Assembly: GCA_016869375.1 (NCBI GenBank)
Contig: VGEH01000012.1
Coordinates: 1-52,547 of the forward strand
Source of the DNA: Alphaproteobacteria bacterium
GTDB taxonomy: Bacteria; Pseudomonadota; Alphaproteobacteria; SHVZ01
DNA: 52,547 nt
Reading direction: 5' to 3'
Of the stretch, positions 1-8,141 are shown one piece after another. A program made the position numbers and the translations under genes. Positions within the stretch are counted from its first letter, which is position 1; each line of letters begins with the position of its first letter. The notes beneath the pieces were generated by a model. That model saw only the letters and a program-made list of their open reading frames with translations. It searched no databases and was not told where the DNA came from.

Positions 1-902
1 CCTATCACGCCTGGAGCTACGGACTCGACGGCCAGCTCCTGATGGACAGCAGGGCCGATTTCGGCCTCGACCGCAGCGTCTTTTCGCTGCATCCGGTCAA
101 GGTCCGGAACGCCGCCGGCCTCGTCTTCATCGCGCTCTCCGACGATCCGGTCCCGTTCGAGCACGCCTTTGCCGATATCGAGGGGAAGCTGAGGCCGCAT
201 GGGCTCGAACGCGCCAAGCTCGCGCACAAGATCGACTATGTGGTTAAGGCGAACTGGAAGCTCGTCTTCGAGAACAATCGCGAGTGCTACCACTGCGCGG
301 CGAACCACCCCGAATACGTCAAGGCAACCTACGACGTCGCGCGCGACAACGCACATGACGATCCGAAGCGGATGGCGGAGATCGACCAGCTCGTCGCCGA
401 GGCGAACGCCCGCTTCCGCGCTCTCGGCCTGGACGAGGGCGACGCCCAGTCGGTGATGACCGACGAGCACTGGCGCTGCCGGCGTGCGCCGCTGATGAAG
501 GGCTTCTCGACTCAAAGCCTCGACGGCAAGCCGGTCGCGCCGCTGATGGGCGACTTCAAGGAGCGCGATGCCGGCACGCTCCGCATGACGATCTTCCCTA
601 ATTTCTGGCAGCACGCGAATGACGACTACGCGTGCTCGACGCGCCTGACGCCGATAAGCCCGACCGAGACCCATGTACGGGTCGCCTGGTATGTCGATCG
701 CGAGGCGATCGAGGGGCAGGACTACACGCTCGACCGCCTGCTGCCGGTCTGGCAGCGCACCTCCGAGCAGGATTGGGACATCTGCCGCTGGAACCAGCAG
801 GGCGTGTCCTCTTCCCGCTATGTCCCTGGCCGCTACTCGCTGATGAAAGAGCAGAACGTCGCCCATTTCGTCGAATGGTATCTCCGCGAGATCGCGAAGT
901 GA
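1..902 (+). CDS. Rieske-type aromatic-ring-hydroxylating oxygenase, large subunit (5' truncated)
   Basis: The gene runs in from the left edge; the reading frame is set by codons starting at base 3. The first visible residues, YHAWSYGLDG, match the second half of a Rieske [2Fe-2S] motif (C-x2-H-x-W). The C-terminal catalytic domain shows ECYHCAANHPEY, the usual mononuclear-iron motif with two histidines. About 300 residues remain, so roughly the first quarter of a typical alpha subunit is missing. Members of this family include glycine betaine and stachydrine demethylases (GbcA/Stc2-like). Its stop codon overlaps the GTG start of a dimethylglycine/sarcosine dehydrogenase-like gene (GTGA). This supports a role in N-demethylating a betaine-type substrate, but the substrate is inferred only from that neighbour. 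Confidence 0.9.
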   Translation, partial: YHAWSYGLDGQLLMDSRADFGLDRSVFSLHPVKVRNAAGLVFIALSDDPVPFEHAFADIEGKLRPHGLERAKLAHKIDYVVKANWKLVFENNRECYHCAANHPEYVKATYDVARDNAHDDPKRMAEIDQLVAEANARFRALGLDEGDAQSVMTDEHWRCRRAPLMKGFSTQSLDGKPVAPLMGDFKERDAGTLRMTIFPNFWQHANDDYACSTRLTPISPTETHVRVAWYVDREAIEGQDYTLDRLLPVWQRTSEQDWDICRWNQQGVSSSRYVPGRYSLMKEQNVAHFVEWYLREIAK

Positions 903-3319
903 CGCGGACACGTCTGCCTGACCGCGCCCGCATCGTCATCATCGGCGGCGGTGCCGTCGGCTGCTCGATCGCCTACCACCTGGTGAAGGAAGGGGAGAAG
1001 GACGTCCTCCTGCTCGAGAAGAGCGGGCTGACCCACGGCGCGACCTGGCATGCGGCAGGCCTGGTCGGCCAGCTCCGCTCCAAGCGCAACCTGACGCGGC
1101 TGATGCAGGACTCGGTCAGGCTCTACGGCACCCTCACCGCCGAGACCGGCCAGGAGATCGAGTGGCGTCCGGCCGGCAGCCTGCGGCTGGCCTCGTCCGA
1201 AGCGCGCTGGAGCGAGCTCAAGCGCTCGGTCTCGACCGGCCGCAGCTTCGGTTTCGATATCCACACGGTCTCGCCGGCCGAGGCGCAGAAGATGTTTCCG
1301 CTGATCGACCTCAAGGGCGTCGTCGGCGCGGTCTTCGTGCCGAGCGACGGCTATGTCGATCCCACCGGGCTGACCATGGCCTACGCCAAGGGTGCACGTA
1401 GCGGCGGCGCGAAGCTGATCGAAGGCGTGCTGGTGACGGCGATCGAGACCTGGGATCGGCGCGCCACGCGCGTGGTGACGAGCCAAGGCACGGTCGAGTG
1501 CGAGATCCTGGTCAACGCGGCGGGCATGTGGGCAGACCGTGTCGGCTCAATGGCCGGCGTGAAGATCCCGGCGGTGGCGGTCGAGCACCAGTACATGGTG
1601 ACCGAGAAGTCTGCGGAGATCCCGAAGAACCTGCCGACGCTGCGCGACCCGGACAAGGCCTTCTACCTGAAGCCCGACGTCTCGGCGCTGGCGATCGGCG
1701 GCTGGGAACCGAACACGATTCCCTTCGGCCGCGGCGGCGTGCCTTTCGAGTTCGGCCGCGAGCTGCTGCCCTCCAATTTCGAACGCTTCGAGCAGATAGC
1801 GCTGCCGGCGACCGAACGCCTGCCGATCCTGGAGAAGCTCGGCGTCCGCACGCTGATCAACGGCCCGATCCCGATCTCGCCGGATGGCGAGCCGATCCTC
1901 GGCCGGGCGCCTGAGCTCGACAATGCCTTCGTCGCCTGCGGCTTTACCTCCGGCATCGCCGCCTCGGGCGGGGCCGGGAAGGCGCTGGCGCAATGGATCG
2001 TGCATGGCGAGCCGGAGCGCGATCTCTGGGCGTTCGATGTGCGCCGTTTCGGCCTCCATCATATGAGCGGCCGCTATCGCTACGAGCGCGCGGTCGAAGC
2101 CTATCACCGCTATTACCTGATCCATTGGCCGGTGGAGGAGCTGTCCATGGGCCGCGGCGGCCGGCGGAGCCCGCTCTATCCGCTGCTCAAGCAGAAGGGG
2201 GCGGTGTTCGGCTCGCGCTTCGGCTGGGAGCGGCCGAACTGGTTCTGCTCCGGCGGCAAGGATGTGCCGAGCTTCGAGGGCCGACCCTCCTGGTTCGAGG
2301 CGGTGGCCGCCGAGCACAGGGCGACGCGCGAGTGCGTGACGCTCTTCGACCAGTCCTCCTTCTCGAAATTCGAGATCGACGGGCCAGGCGCCTTCGCGGC
2401 GCTGCAATGGATCGCCGCGAACGATCTCGACAAGTCGGCCGGCACCGCGATCTACACCCAGCTCTGCAACGAGCGCGGTGGCATCGAGGCCGATCTCACC
2501 TTCATGCGGATGGGCGAGAACCGGTTCTATATCGTCACCGGCTCCGCCTTCGGCGTGCGCGACGGTGGCTGGATCCGGCGCCACCTGCCGACCGACGGCT
2601 CGGTCGATTTCCGCGACGTGACCTCGGCCAAGGCGGTCATCAACGTTTGCGGTCCTCGTTCACGCGAGGTGCTGGCGAAGGTGGCCGATGGCGATGTCTC
2701 CAACGCCGCCTTCCCCTATCTCGGCGCGCGAGAGATTCGTATCGGCTACGCGCCGGTGCTGGCCGTACGGATCACCTATGTCGGTGAGCTCGGCTGGGAG
2801 CTGCATGTGCCGGTCGAGTATGCGGCGCACCTCTACGAGACGCTCTGCGAGGCCGGTGCCGAGTTCGGCATCGCCGATGCCGGCTATCGCGCGATCGAGA
2901 CCCTGCGGCTCGAGAAGCGATACCTCTACTGGGGCGCCGACATCACGCCGGACTACAACCCCTACGAGGCCGGCCTCGGATTCGCCGTGGCGCTCAACAA
3001 GGGCGACTTCATCGGCCGCGACGCGCTGCTGCGCGCCCGGACCGAAGGGGTGAAGCGGAAGCTGTGCACCTTCCTGCTTGACGAACCGGTCGCCGTCCAT
3101 GGCGGCGAGGCGATCTATGCCGGCGACGGCCGCGTGCTCGGCGTGACCTCCTCAGGCGGCTTCGGTCACACCATCCGGAAGAGCATCGTTTTCGGCTACA
3201 TCCCGGCCGAGGCTGCAAAGGCCGAGCGTTACGAGATCGAGGCCTTCATGCGTCGCGTGCCGGCGACGCGCATCGACAAGGCACCCTACGATCCGGAGCG
3301 GAAGAAGCTGCTGGCTTAG
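899..3319 (+). CDS. FAD-dependent dimethylglycine/sarcosine dehydrogenase-like protein with C-terminal GcvT domain
   Basis: This 806-residue protein matches the length of dimethylglycine and sarcosine dehydrogenases. The N-terminus has a dinucleotide-binding motif (IVIIGGGAVGCSIAYHL) followed by THGATWHAAG. The histidine near residue 51 corresponds to the family's covalent FAD attachment site. A DAO-type oxidoreductase domain fills roughly residues 10-370, then an FAO_M linker and a folate-binding GcvT/aminomethyltransferase domain from about 430 to the end. GTG at 899 was chosen because it overlaps the upstream TGA, which implies translational coupling; the frame is open further upstream but only inside the Rieske gene. 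Expected chemistry is oxidation of an N-methyl group, with one-carbon transfer to tetrahydrofolate. The exact substrate is uncertain. It converges on the antiporter gene, whose stop codon overlaps its own. Confidence 0.9.
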   Translation: MTRTRLPDRARIVIIGGGAVGCSIAYHLVKEGEKDVLLLEKSGLTHGATWHAAGLVGQLRSKRNLTRLMQDSVRLYGTLTAETGQEIEWRPAGSLRLASSEARWSELKRSVSTGRSFGFDIHTVSPAEAQKMFPLIDLKGVVGAVFVPSDGYVDPTGLTMAYAKGARSGGAKLIEGVLVTAIETWDRRATRVVTSQGTVECEILVNAAGMWADRVGSMAGVKIPAVAVEHQYMVTEKSAEIPKNLPTLRDPDKAFYLKPDVSALAIGGWEPNTIPFGRGGVPFEFGRELLPSNFERFEQIALPATERLPILEKLGVRTLINGPIPISPDGEPILGRAPELDNAFVACGFTSGIAASGGAGKALAQWIVHGEPERDLWAFDVRRFGLHHMSGRYRYERAVEAYHRYYLIHWPVEELSMGRGGRRSPLYPLLKQKGAVFGSRFGWERPNWFCSGGKDVPSFEGRPSWFEAVAAEHRATRECVTLFDQSSFSKFEIDGPGAFAALQWIAANDLDKSAGTAIYTQLCNERGGIEADLTFMRMGENRFYIVTGSAFGVRDGGWIRRHLPTDGSVDFRDVTSAKAVINVCGPRSREVLAKVADGDVSNAAFPYLGAREIRIGYAPVLAVRITYVGELGWELHVPVEYAAHLYETLCEAGAEFGIADAGYRAIETLRLEKRYLYWGADITPDYNPYEAGLGFAVALNKGDFIGRDALLRARTEGVKRKLCTFLLDEPVAVHGGEAIYAGDGRVLGVTSSGGFGHTIRKSIVFGYIPAEAAKAERYEIEAFMRRVPATRIDKAPYDPERKKLLA

Positions 3320-5001
3320 GCTGTGCCAGCGATGGCGCGCGCCGCCATGGCGAGGCCGATCTCGCGCTCGCCCATGACGACTTCCTGCGCACCGAGATCC
3401 CTGAGATGCTCCGCCTCGGCATCGGTGTGGGCGCGGGCGACGATCTTGATGGCCTCGTTGGCGGCTAGCGCGATCTCCACGAACTGGCCGGCCTCGAAGG
3501 CCGCCGGGATGGCGATGAAGAGCCGCTCGGCACGGCCGACATTGGCGGCGGAAAGCAGCTCCTCGGGAGAGCCTGGACCTTCGACGACTTCGATCTTCTG
3601 GTCGCGGAGCGCCGTGATCACAACGGGGCTCTCCTCGATCACGACGATAGGCTCGCCGGCCTGGGTCAGCGTCTCGCCGATGACGCTACCGACACGGCCA
3701 TATCCCACGATGATCGTGTGTCCGGCAAGCTGCTCGGGCGGTGCTGGTGGCGGCGTGACAGGCTTGGTTTGATCAGCCGGGGGTGCGTTGCCCGCGTTTC
3801 TCCGGACACCAAGGGTGCGGAAGTGATCCAGCGCGGCGAAGGCGAGCGGGTTCACCATGATCGATAGGATGGCGCCCGCGACGATGAGGTCGCGCCCGGC
3901 CTCCGGCATGAGGCCGAGCGAGATGCCGAGCGCTGCCAGGATGAAGGAGAACTCGCCGATCTGGGCGAGGCTCGCGGAGATGATCAGCGAGGTTCCCGGC
4001 GATCGCCCGAAGGCGCGCGCGATGAGGAAGGCAGCGATGGACTTGCCGAAGAGGATAATGAACAGCGTACCGAGCACCGGAAGCGGATCGCGGATCAGGA
4101 TCATCGGATCGAACAGCATGCCGACCGAGACGAAGAAGAGGACGGCGAAGGCATCGCGAAGTGGCAGCACCTCGGCCGCGGCCTGATGACTGAGCTCGGA
4201 CTCCGCCAGCACCATGCCGGCGAAGAAGGCGCCAAGCGCGAAGGAGACGCCGAAGAGCTGCGCCGAGGCATAGGCGACGCCGAGCGCGATCGAGAGCACG
4301 GCGAGCCGGAACAGCTCGCGCGAGCCCGTATACGCCATGTGGTGCAGCAGCCATGGGATGGCGCGCCGTCCGACGATCAGCATCAAGGCGACGAAGGCGG
4401 CGACCTTGCCGATGGTCATGCCGATGGCGAATAGGACTTCCTGCGGATTGGTGGTACGGACGCCGTCGTCGCCTTTCATCAGGCCGGCGACCGCCGGCAG
4501 CAGGACGAGCGCCAGTACCATCGCCAAGTCCTCGACGATCAGCCAGCCGACGGCGATGCGTCCCTGCTCGGTCTCGACCATGCGCCGTTCCTGCAGCGCG
4601 CGCAGCAGCACCACAGTGCTCGCGACCGAAAGCGCGAGGCCGAAGACGAGGCCGCCGCCGAGCGGCCAGCCCATCATCATGGCAAGGCCGACGCCGAGCA
4701 CCGTCGCCGCCCCGATCTGCACGATCGCGCCGGGAACGGCAATGGTCTTCACCGCCAGGAGATCGCGGACCGAGAAGTGCAGACCGACGCCGAACATCAG
4801 CAGAATGACCCCGATCTCGGCGAGCTGCGGGGCGAGCGACTGGTCGGCGACGAAGCCTGGGGTATAGGGGCCGAGAACGACACCGGCGAGGAGGTAGCCC
4901 ACCAGCGGGGAGATCCGGATGCGCTGCGCCAGCGCGCCCAGGATGAAGGCGAGAACCAGGCCGACAACGATGATGGCGATCAGCGGCGTGTGATGTTCCA
5001 T
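3316..5001 (-). CDS. ybaL: YbaL/RosB-type cation:proton antiporter (CPA2) with TrkA-N domain
   Basis: This 561-residue inner-membrane protein closely resembles Escherichia coli YbaL from the first residues (MEHHTPLIAIIV..., SPLVGYLLAGVVLGP..TPGFVAD). The N-terminal ~390 residues form about 12 hydrophobic segments of the Na+/H+ exchanger fold. Residues ~420-540 form a cytoplasmic TrkA-N domain with the nucleotide-binding motif IIVGYGRVGSVIG. Family members are K+ or cation efflux antiporters gated by nucleotides. ATG at 5001 was chosen because the YbaL-like sequence begins there; an extension to 5034 is possible but unsupported. It stands alone, converging on the flavoprotein gene with overlapping stop codons. 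Confidence 0.92.
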   Translation of the reverse strand: MEHHTPLIAIIVVGLVLAFILGALAQRIRISPLVGYLLAGVVLGPYTPGFVADQSLAPQLAEIGVILLMFGVGLHFSVRDLLAVKTIAVPGAIVQIGAATVLGVGLAMMMGWPLGGGLVFGLALSVASTVVLLRALQERRMVETEQGRIAVGWLIVEDLAMVLALVLLPAVAGLMKGDDGVRTTNPQEVLFAIGMTIGKVAAFVALMLIVGRRAIPWLLHHMAYTGSRELFRLAVLSIALGVAYASAQLFGVSFALGAFFAGMVLAESELSHQAAAEVLPLRDAFAVLFFVSVGMLFDPMILIRDPLPVLGTLFIILFGKSIAAFLIARAFGRSPGTSLIISASLAQIGEFSFILAALGISLGLMPEAGRDLIVAGAILSIMVNPLAFAALDHFRTLGVRRNAGNAPPADQTKPVTPPPAPPEQLAGHTIIVGYGRVGSVIGETLTQAGEPIVVIEESPVVITALRDQKIEVVEGPGSPEELLSAANVGRAERLFIAIPAAFEAGQFVEIALAANEAIKIVARAHTDAEAEHLRDLGAQEVVMGEREIGLAMAARAIAGTA

Positions 5002-5051
5002 GCGCCGGATCTCCGTCGAGGGCGGGCAGATCAATCTCTAATGCGGCCTAA

Positions 5052-5077
5052 AGGCTTCGGGTTGCAAGCAGAAGCCT
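5052..5077 (-). terminator. Possible hairpin after the lactonase gene
   Basis: A 7-bp perfect inverted repeat (AGGCTTC at 5052-5058, GAAGCCT at 5071-5077) lies just downstream of the leftward amidohydrolase gene. It could end the fucU-reductase-lactonase transcript. The bases after it on the minus strand are not T-rich, so this is only a weak intrinsic-terminator candidate. Confidence 0.35.
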
Positions 5078-5093
5078 GTGGCAGCGTGAAAAA

Positions 5094-5951
5094 TCAACGT
5101 GTGGACAGCCTATAGAACCGCGTTGCGTTCTCGCCGAGGACGCCCGCCGCGGTGCTCGGATCGAGGCGCCGATCGATCCAGGAGACCAGCGCTTCCATCC
5201 AGCGCGCATAGCCGCCGGCGAGATCGACGACCGGCCAGTCGCTGCCAAAGAGGAGCCGATTAGGCCCGAAGGCCTCCAGGAGTGCGTCGAGGTAGGGAAT
5301 GAGGTGATCCGGCTCCCAGTCCGGAAGCGCCTCGGTGACCAGGCCCGAGGCCTTGCAGGCGACGCGCGGATGCTGGCCGAGGCGTCGCATACCTTCTGCC
5401 CAGTCGGCGAAGTCGCGAGCATCAGGCGCCCAGCGGGCGATATCGGGCTTGGCGCCGTGGTCGATGACGACGGTGAGGTCGGGATAGCGCTCGACAAGAC
5501 CGAGCAGCGGGCGGAGATGCATGGGCCTGACCAGCGCGTCGAAGACGAGGGCGGCGGTGACGATTGCCGTGAAGGCCGGTTCGAGCTGCGGCGACAGCAT
5601 CCAGTCCGGATCGGCGATGTCGTGGATCATCGGCCGCAAGCCGACCAGCTTGCGATTCCCGGCGAGACGCAGCACGCGGTCCGGCGCGTCGCGCGCCTCC
5701 ATGTCGACCCAGCCGACGACGCCGGCGACCGAGGGTGCGGTCGCGGCGATATCGAGCATGAACGCCGTCTCGGCCTCCGTCGGCGCGGCCTGCACCAGCA
5801 CGGTGCGGGCGATGCCGAACGCCTTCAGATGCGGTGCCAGGTCAGTGGGCTCGAAGTCGCGGTAGATCGGTTCGAGCGCGGGCGTCAGCCATCCATAGTC
5901 GCCGCGCGACAGGCGCCAGTAGTGCTGATGGGCGTCGATCCGCTCGCTCAT
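5094..5951 (-). CDS. Amidohydrolase-2 family lactonase, probable L-fuconolactonase
   Basis: A 285-residue TIM-barrel metal-dependent hydrolase of the amidohydrolase-2 family. It opens with the metal ligand pair IDAHQHYW and ends with the conserved LLFGSDWPV aspartate. The DYGWL and YRDFEPTDL segments near the N-terminus are typical of L-fucono-1,5-lactonase and L-rhamnonolactonase relatives. The likely reaction is opening of the sugar lactone made by the upstream dehydrogenase. Its ATG overlaps the stop of the aldo/keto reductase (ATGA at 5948-5951), so the two are translationally coupled. A fucose mutarotase begins the same operon, which makes L-fuconolactone the best substrate guess; related aldonolactones remain possible. 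Confidence 0.85.
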   Translation of the reverse strand: MSERIDAHQHYWRLSRGDYGWLTPALEPIYRDFEPTDLAPHLKAFGIARTVLVQAAPTEAETAFMLDIAATAPSVAGVVGWVDMEARDAPDRVLRLAGNRKLVGLRPMIHDIADPDWMLSPQLEPAFTAIVTAALVFDALVRPMHLRPLLGLVERYPDLTVVIDHGAKPDIARWAPDARDFADWAEGMRRLGQHPRVACKASGLVTEALPDWEPDHLIPYLDALLEAFGPNRLLFGSDWPVVDLAGGYARWMEALVSWIDRRLDPSTAAGVLGENATRFYRLSTR

Positions 5952-6946
5952 GGCGTCGGCGCGCCGGCGGCGATGAGATGCTGCGCCTTGAGATCGGCCC
6001 AGAGGGGGGCCGGAATTGTATCGCCGAGAAGCGCCTGGTTCGAGCGGACTTCCTCGGCTGTGCGGGCACCGACCACGGAACCGGCGACGACAGGATGGGC
6101 CAGCGGAAACTGCAGCGCGGCGGCGGCGAGGGGAACGCCATGTGCGCGACAGACGCGGCCGATCGCCTCGGCACGCCCCAGGATCGCCGGTGGCGCCGCC
6201 GCGTAGTTGTAGAAGGCGCCCGGCTTCGGGCCGGTGGCGAGGATGCCGGAATTGAACACACCGGCGGCGATGACCGAGATGCCCTTCTCGAGGCAGAGGG
6301 GGAAGAAGCTCGCCAGCGGCTCCTGCTCCAGCAGCGTGTAGCGGCCGGCGAGCAACACGCAGTCGATGTCGGCGACGCGCGCCACATCCTCGCAGACCCG
6401 CCAGTCGTTGACCCCGAGCCCGATCGCGCCGACGACGCCCTGCGCGCGCAGCTCGGCGAGGGCTGGGTAGGCACCCTCCATCGCTTCGCGGAAGCGGCGC
6501 GGCTGATCTTCCTTGTGGGTGAAGCGGTCGATGTCGTGAATCAGCAGGATGTCGATGCGATCGACGCCGAGCCGTTTCAGGCTTTCCTCGACCGAGCGGA
6601 GCGCGCCGTCGCGGCTGTAGTCGTAGACCGGCGCCGCGTTCGGTACCTCGACATAGGCGCCGCCATCGACCTTGTTGGTCTGCGGGACCAGCAGGCGTCC
6701 AACCTTGGTCGACAGGCGATAGGCATCGCGCGGCTTGCCGCGGAGGAAGCGACCAACGCGTTCCTCGCCGAGACCGTGGCCGTAGAGCGGAGCGGTGTCG
6801 AAATAGCGCCAGCCGGCATTCCAGGCGGCGTCCAGCGCCTCTTCGGCGGACTGCTCGGACACGGTCGAGAACAGGTTGCCGAGAGGCGCGCCGCCGAAGC
6901 CAAGCCGCGTCACCTCGACCTGGGTGCGCCCGAGGCGTCGCGTCAT
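5948..6946 (-). CDS. Aldo/keto reductase, probable L-fucose (D-threo-aldose) 1-dehydrogenase
   Basis: A 332-residue aldo/keto reductase. Visible catalytic elements are FDTAPLYG (Asp and Tyr), STKVGRL (Lys) and LLIHDID (His). The N-terminal LGFGGAPLGN and the length fit the D-threo-aldose 1-dehydrogenase/L-fucose dehydrogenase branch, which oxidises the free sugar at C1 to a lactone using NAD(P)+. It overlaps the mutarotase gene upstream and the lactonase downstream by 4 nt each. Mutarotase, dehydrogenase and lactonase are therefore the first three steps of an oxidative, non-phosphorylating sugar route. A pyridoxal dehydrogenase activity is an alternative within this branch, but the context argues for sugar. 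Confidence 0.88.
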   Translation of the reverse strand: MTRRLGRTQVEVTRLGFGGAPLGNLFSTVSEQSAEEALDAAWNAGWRYFDTAPLYGHGLGEERVGRFLRGKPRDAYRLSTKVGRLLVPQTNKVDGGAYVEVPNAAPVYDYSRDGALRSVEESLKRLGVDRIDILLIHDIDRFTHKEDQPRRFREAMEGAYPALAELRAQGVVGAIGLGVNDWRVCEDVARVADIDCVLLAGRYTLLEQEPLASFFPLCLEKGISVIAAGVFNSGILATGPKPGAFYNYAAAPPAILGRAEAIGRVCRAHGVPLAAAALQFPLAHPVVAGSVVGARTAEEVRSNQALLGDTIPAPLWADLKAQHLIAAGAPTP

Positions 6947-7377
6947 CGGAGACCGACCACGCCCTTTTTAAGGATCAGATTGGCATAGGTGCGGAGCTCG
7001 CCGGTCTGCACAACGGCGAAGGCGTTGCGGCTGCGCTCGTAGAAGGCATGCCGCTCGATCATCTCGATCATCACCTTGCGTCCCTCGGTCTGGTCGAGCG
7101 CGCGGCCGAAATCGGCAACTGCTTCGGGAATGGCCTTCGGATCGCCGACCACCTGCATCCCGGCGGCAGGCGCCTCGACGAAGGTATCGAGCGGCATCAC
7201 CGAGGCGATGGCACGGATGACGCGCGTCGCGTCGACACCGTCCATGCGGATCAGCCGCCGCGCCATGGTCGTGCCGGGGAAATGTGCGTCGGCGACGACG
7301 ATCTCGTCGCCATGGCCCATCGAGGCGAGCGCGTGCAGCAGATCGGGAGAGAGGAGGGGATCGAGGCTTTTCAGCAT
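6943..7377 (-). CDS. fucU: RbsD/FucU family sugar mutarotase, probable L-fucose mutarotase
   Basis: A 144-residue RbsD/FucU protein. The start MLKSLDPLLSPDLLHALASMGHGDEI carries the GHGD motif and the following DAHFPG segment of L-fucose mutarotase, which interconverts the alpha and beta anomers. The length equals that of FucU. It is the first gene of the leftward operon and overlaps the next gene by 4 nt. Only 56 bp separate its start from the divergent GntR regulator, and that gap contains a perfect 12-bp palindrome. A ribose-pyranase role is less likely because ribose genes are absent. Confidence 0.9.
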   Translation of the reverse strand: MLKSLDPLLSPDLLHALASMGHGDEIVVADAHFPGTTMARRLIRMDGVDATRVIRAIASVMPLDTFVEAPAAGMQVVGDPKAIPEAVADFGRALDQTEGRKVMIEMIERHAFYERSRNAFAVVQTGELRTYANLILKKGVVGLR

Positions 7378-7409
7378 GATGCGCCGACGATATCACGAGC
7401 CTTGCCCGG

Positions 7410-7421
7410 CTAACATGTTAG
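7410..7421. promoter_or_regulatory. Perfect 12-bp palindrome CTAACATGTTAG, candidate GntR operator
   Basis: The sequence CTAACATGTTAG reads identically on both strands. It sits in the 56-bp divergent gap, 12 bp before the GntR regulator start and 32 bp before fucU. A site here could control both divergent transcripts. Assignment to the adjacent regulator is inference from position and symmetry. Confidence 0.65.
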
Positions 7422-7433
7422 TTCGTACACTCG

Positions 7434-8141
7434 ATGACCATGAAGCTCCGCGAAAAGGCCTACGAAAGCTTCCAGCAGCGTCTACTGGCACTCGATTTGC
7501 GCCCAGGCCAGTTCGTCTCCCAGCGCGAGCTGGTGGCGCTCACGGGCATGCCGCTGGGCGCGATCCGCGAGCTGATCCCCAGGCTCGAGGCCGACGGGCT
7601 CATCGTCACCATTCCCCAGCGCGGCATGCAGATCGCCGCCGTCGACCTCAAGCTCGTGCGCAATGCTTTCCAGCTCCGCATCATCCTGGAGAAGGAAGCG
7701 ATCGCAGTCGTCGCCCAGAAGGCGCGCGACGAGGAGATCGAGGCGCTGGTCGAGGCTCATGAGCGGATCGTCGCCAAGGCGAAGAAGGGCATCAGCCGTG
7801 AGCTCCTGGAAGAGGCGCAGGCGGTCGACTGGGCCTTCCACGACACGCTGATCGACGCGCTCGGCAACGACATCCTCTCGGCCATCTATCGTGTCAACTC
7901 GATCACGATCCGGCTGATCCGCCTCGAGCGCGTTCTGCTTTCGCCCGACAGCCTGATGCCGGCGCTCAAGGAGCATGGCGACGTCATCGCCGCGCTCCGC
8001 GCCCGCGATACAGTTCGCGCCGTCACCGCGCTCGAACGCCACCTGACCAGCGCGCGCAACCGCGCGATGGGGTTGCAGGCGATCGAGACGCCGGCACCCG
8101 TTCCCCGCCCTCGAACCCGTTCCGCAAAGGCCGCCCGATGA
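7434..8141 (+). CDS. GntR family transcriptional regulator with FCD-type ligand domain
   Basis: A 235-residue regulator. Residues ~5-70 form the winged helix-turn-helix (FVSQRELVALTGMPLGAIRELIPRLEADGLI), with the GMQIA wing. Residues ~80-215 form the all-helical FCD effector domain (LRIILEKEAI, DWAFHDTLIDALGN, LKEHGDVIAALRARD). The tail is basic and proline-rich. ATG 7434 is used, with ATG 7440 as an alternative. It is divergent from fucU and overlaps the aldolase gene by 4 nt (ATGA), so it probably senses a pathway metabolite and controls the whole cluster, including itself. Confidence 0.9.
   Translation: MTMKLREKAYESFQQRLLALDLRPGQFVSQRELVALTGMPLGAIRELIPRLEADGLIVTIPQRGMQIAAVDLKLVRNAFQLRIILEKEAIAVVAQKARDEEIEALVEAHERIVAKAKKGISRELLEEAQAVDWAFHDTLIDALGNDILSAIYRVNSITIRLIRLERVLLSPDSLMPALKEHGDVIAALRARDTVRAVTALERHLTSARNRAMGLQAIETPAPVPRPRTRSAKAAR

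Noticed and set aside
632-898. N-terminal extension of the flavoprotein frame
   Set aside because: It lies wholly within the Rieske gene, is Arg/Pro-rich, and the GTG at 899 gives the family's normal N-terminus.
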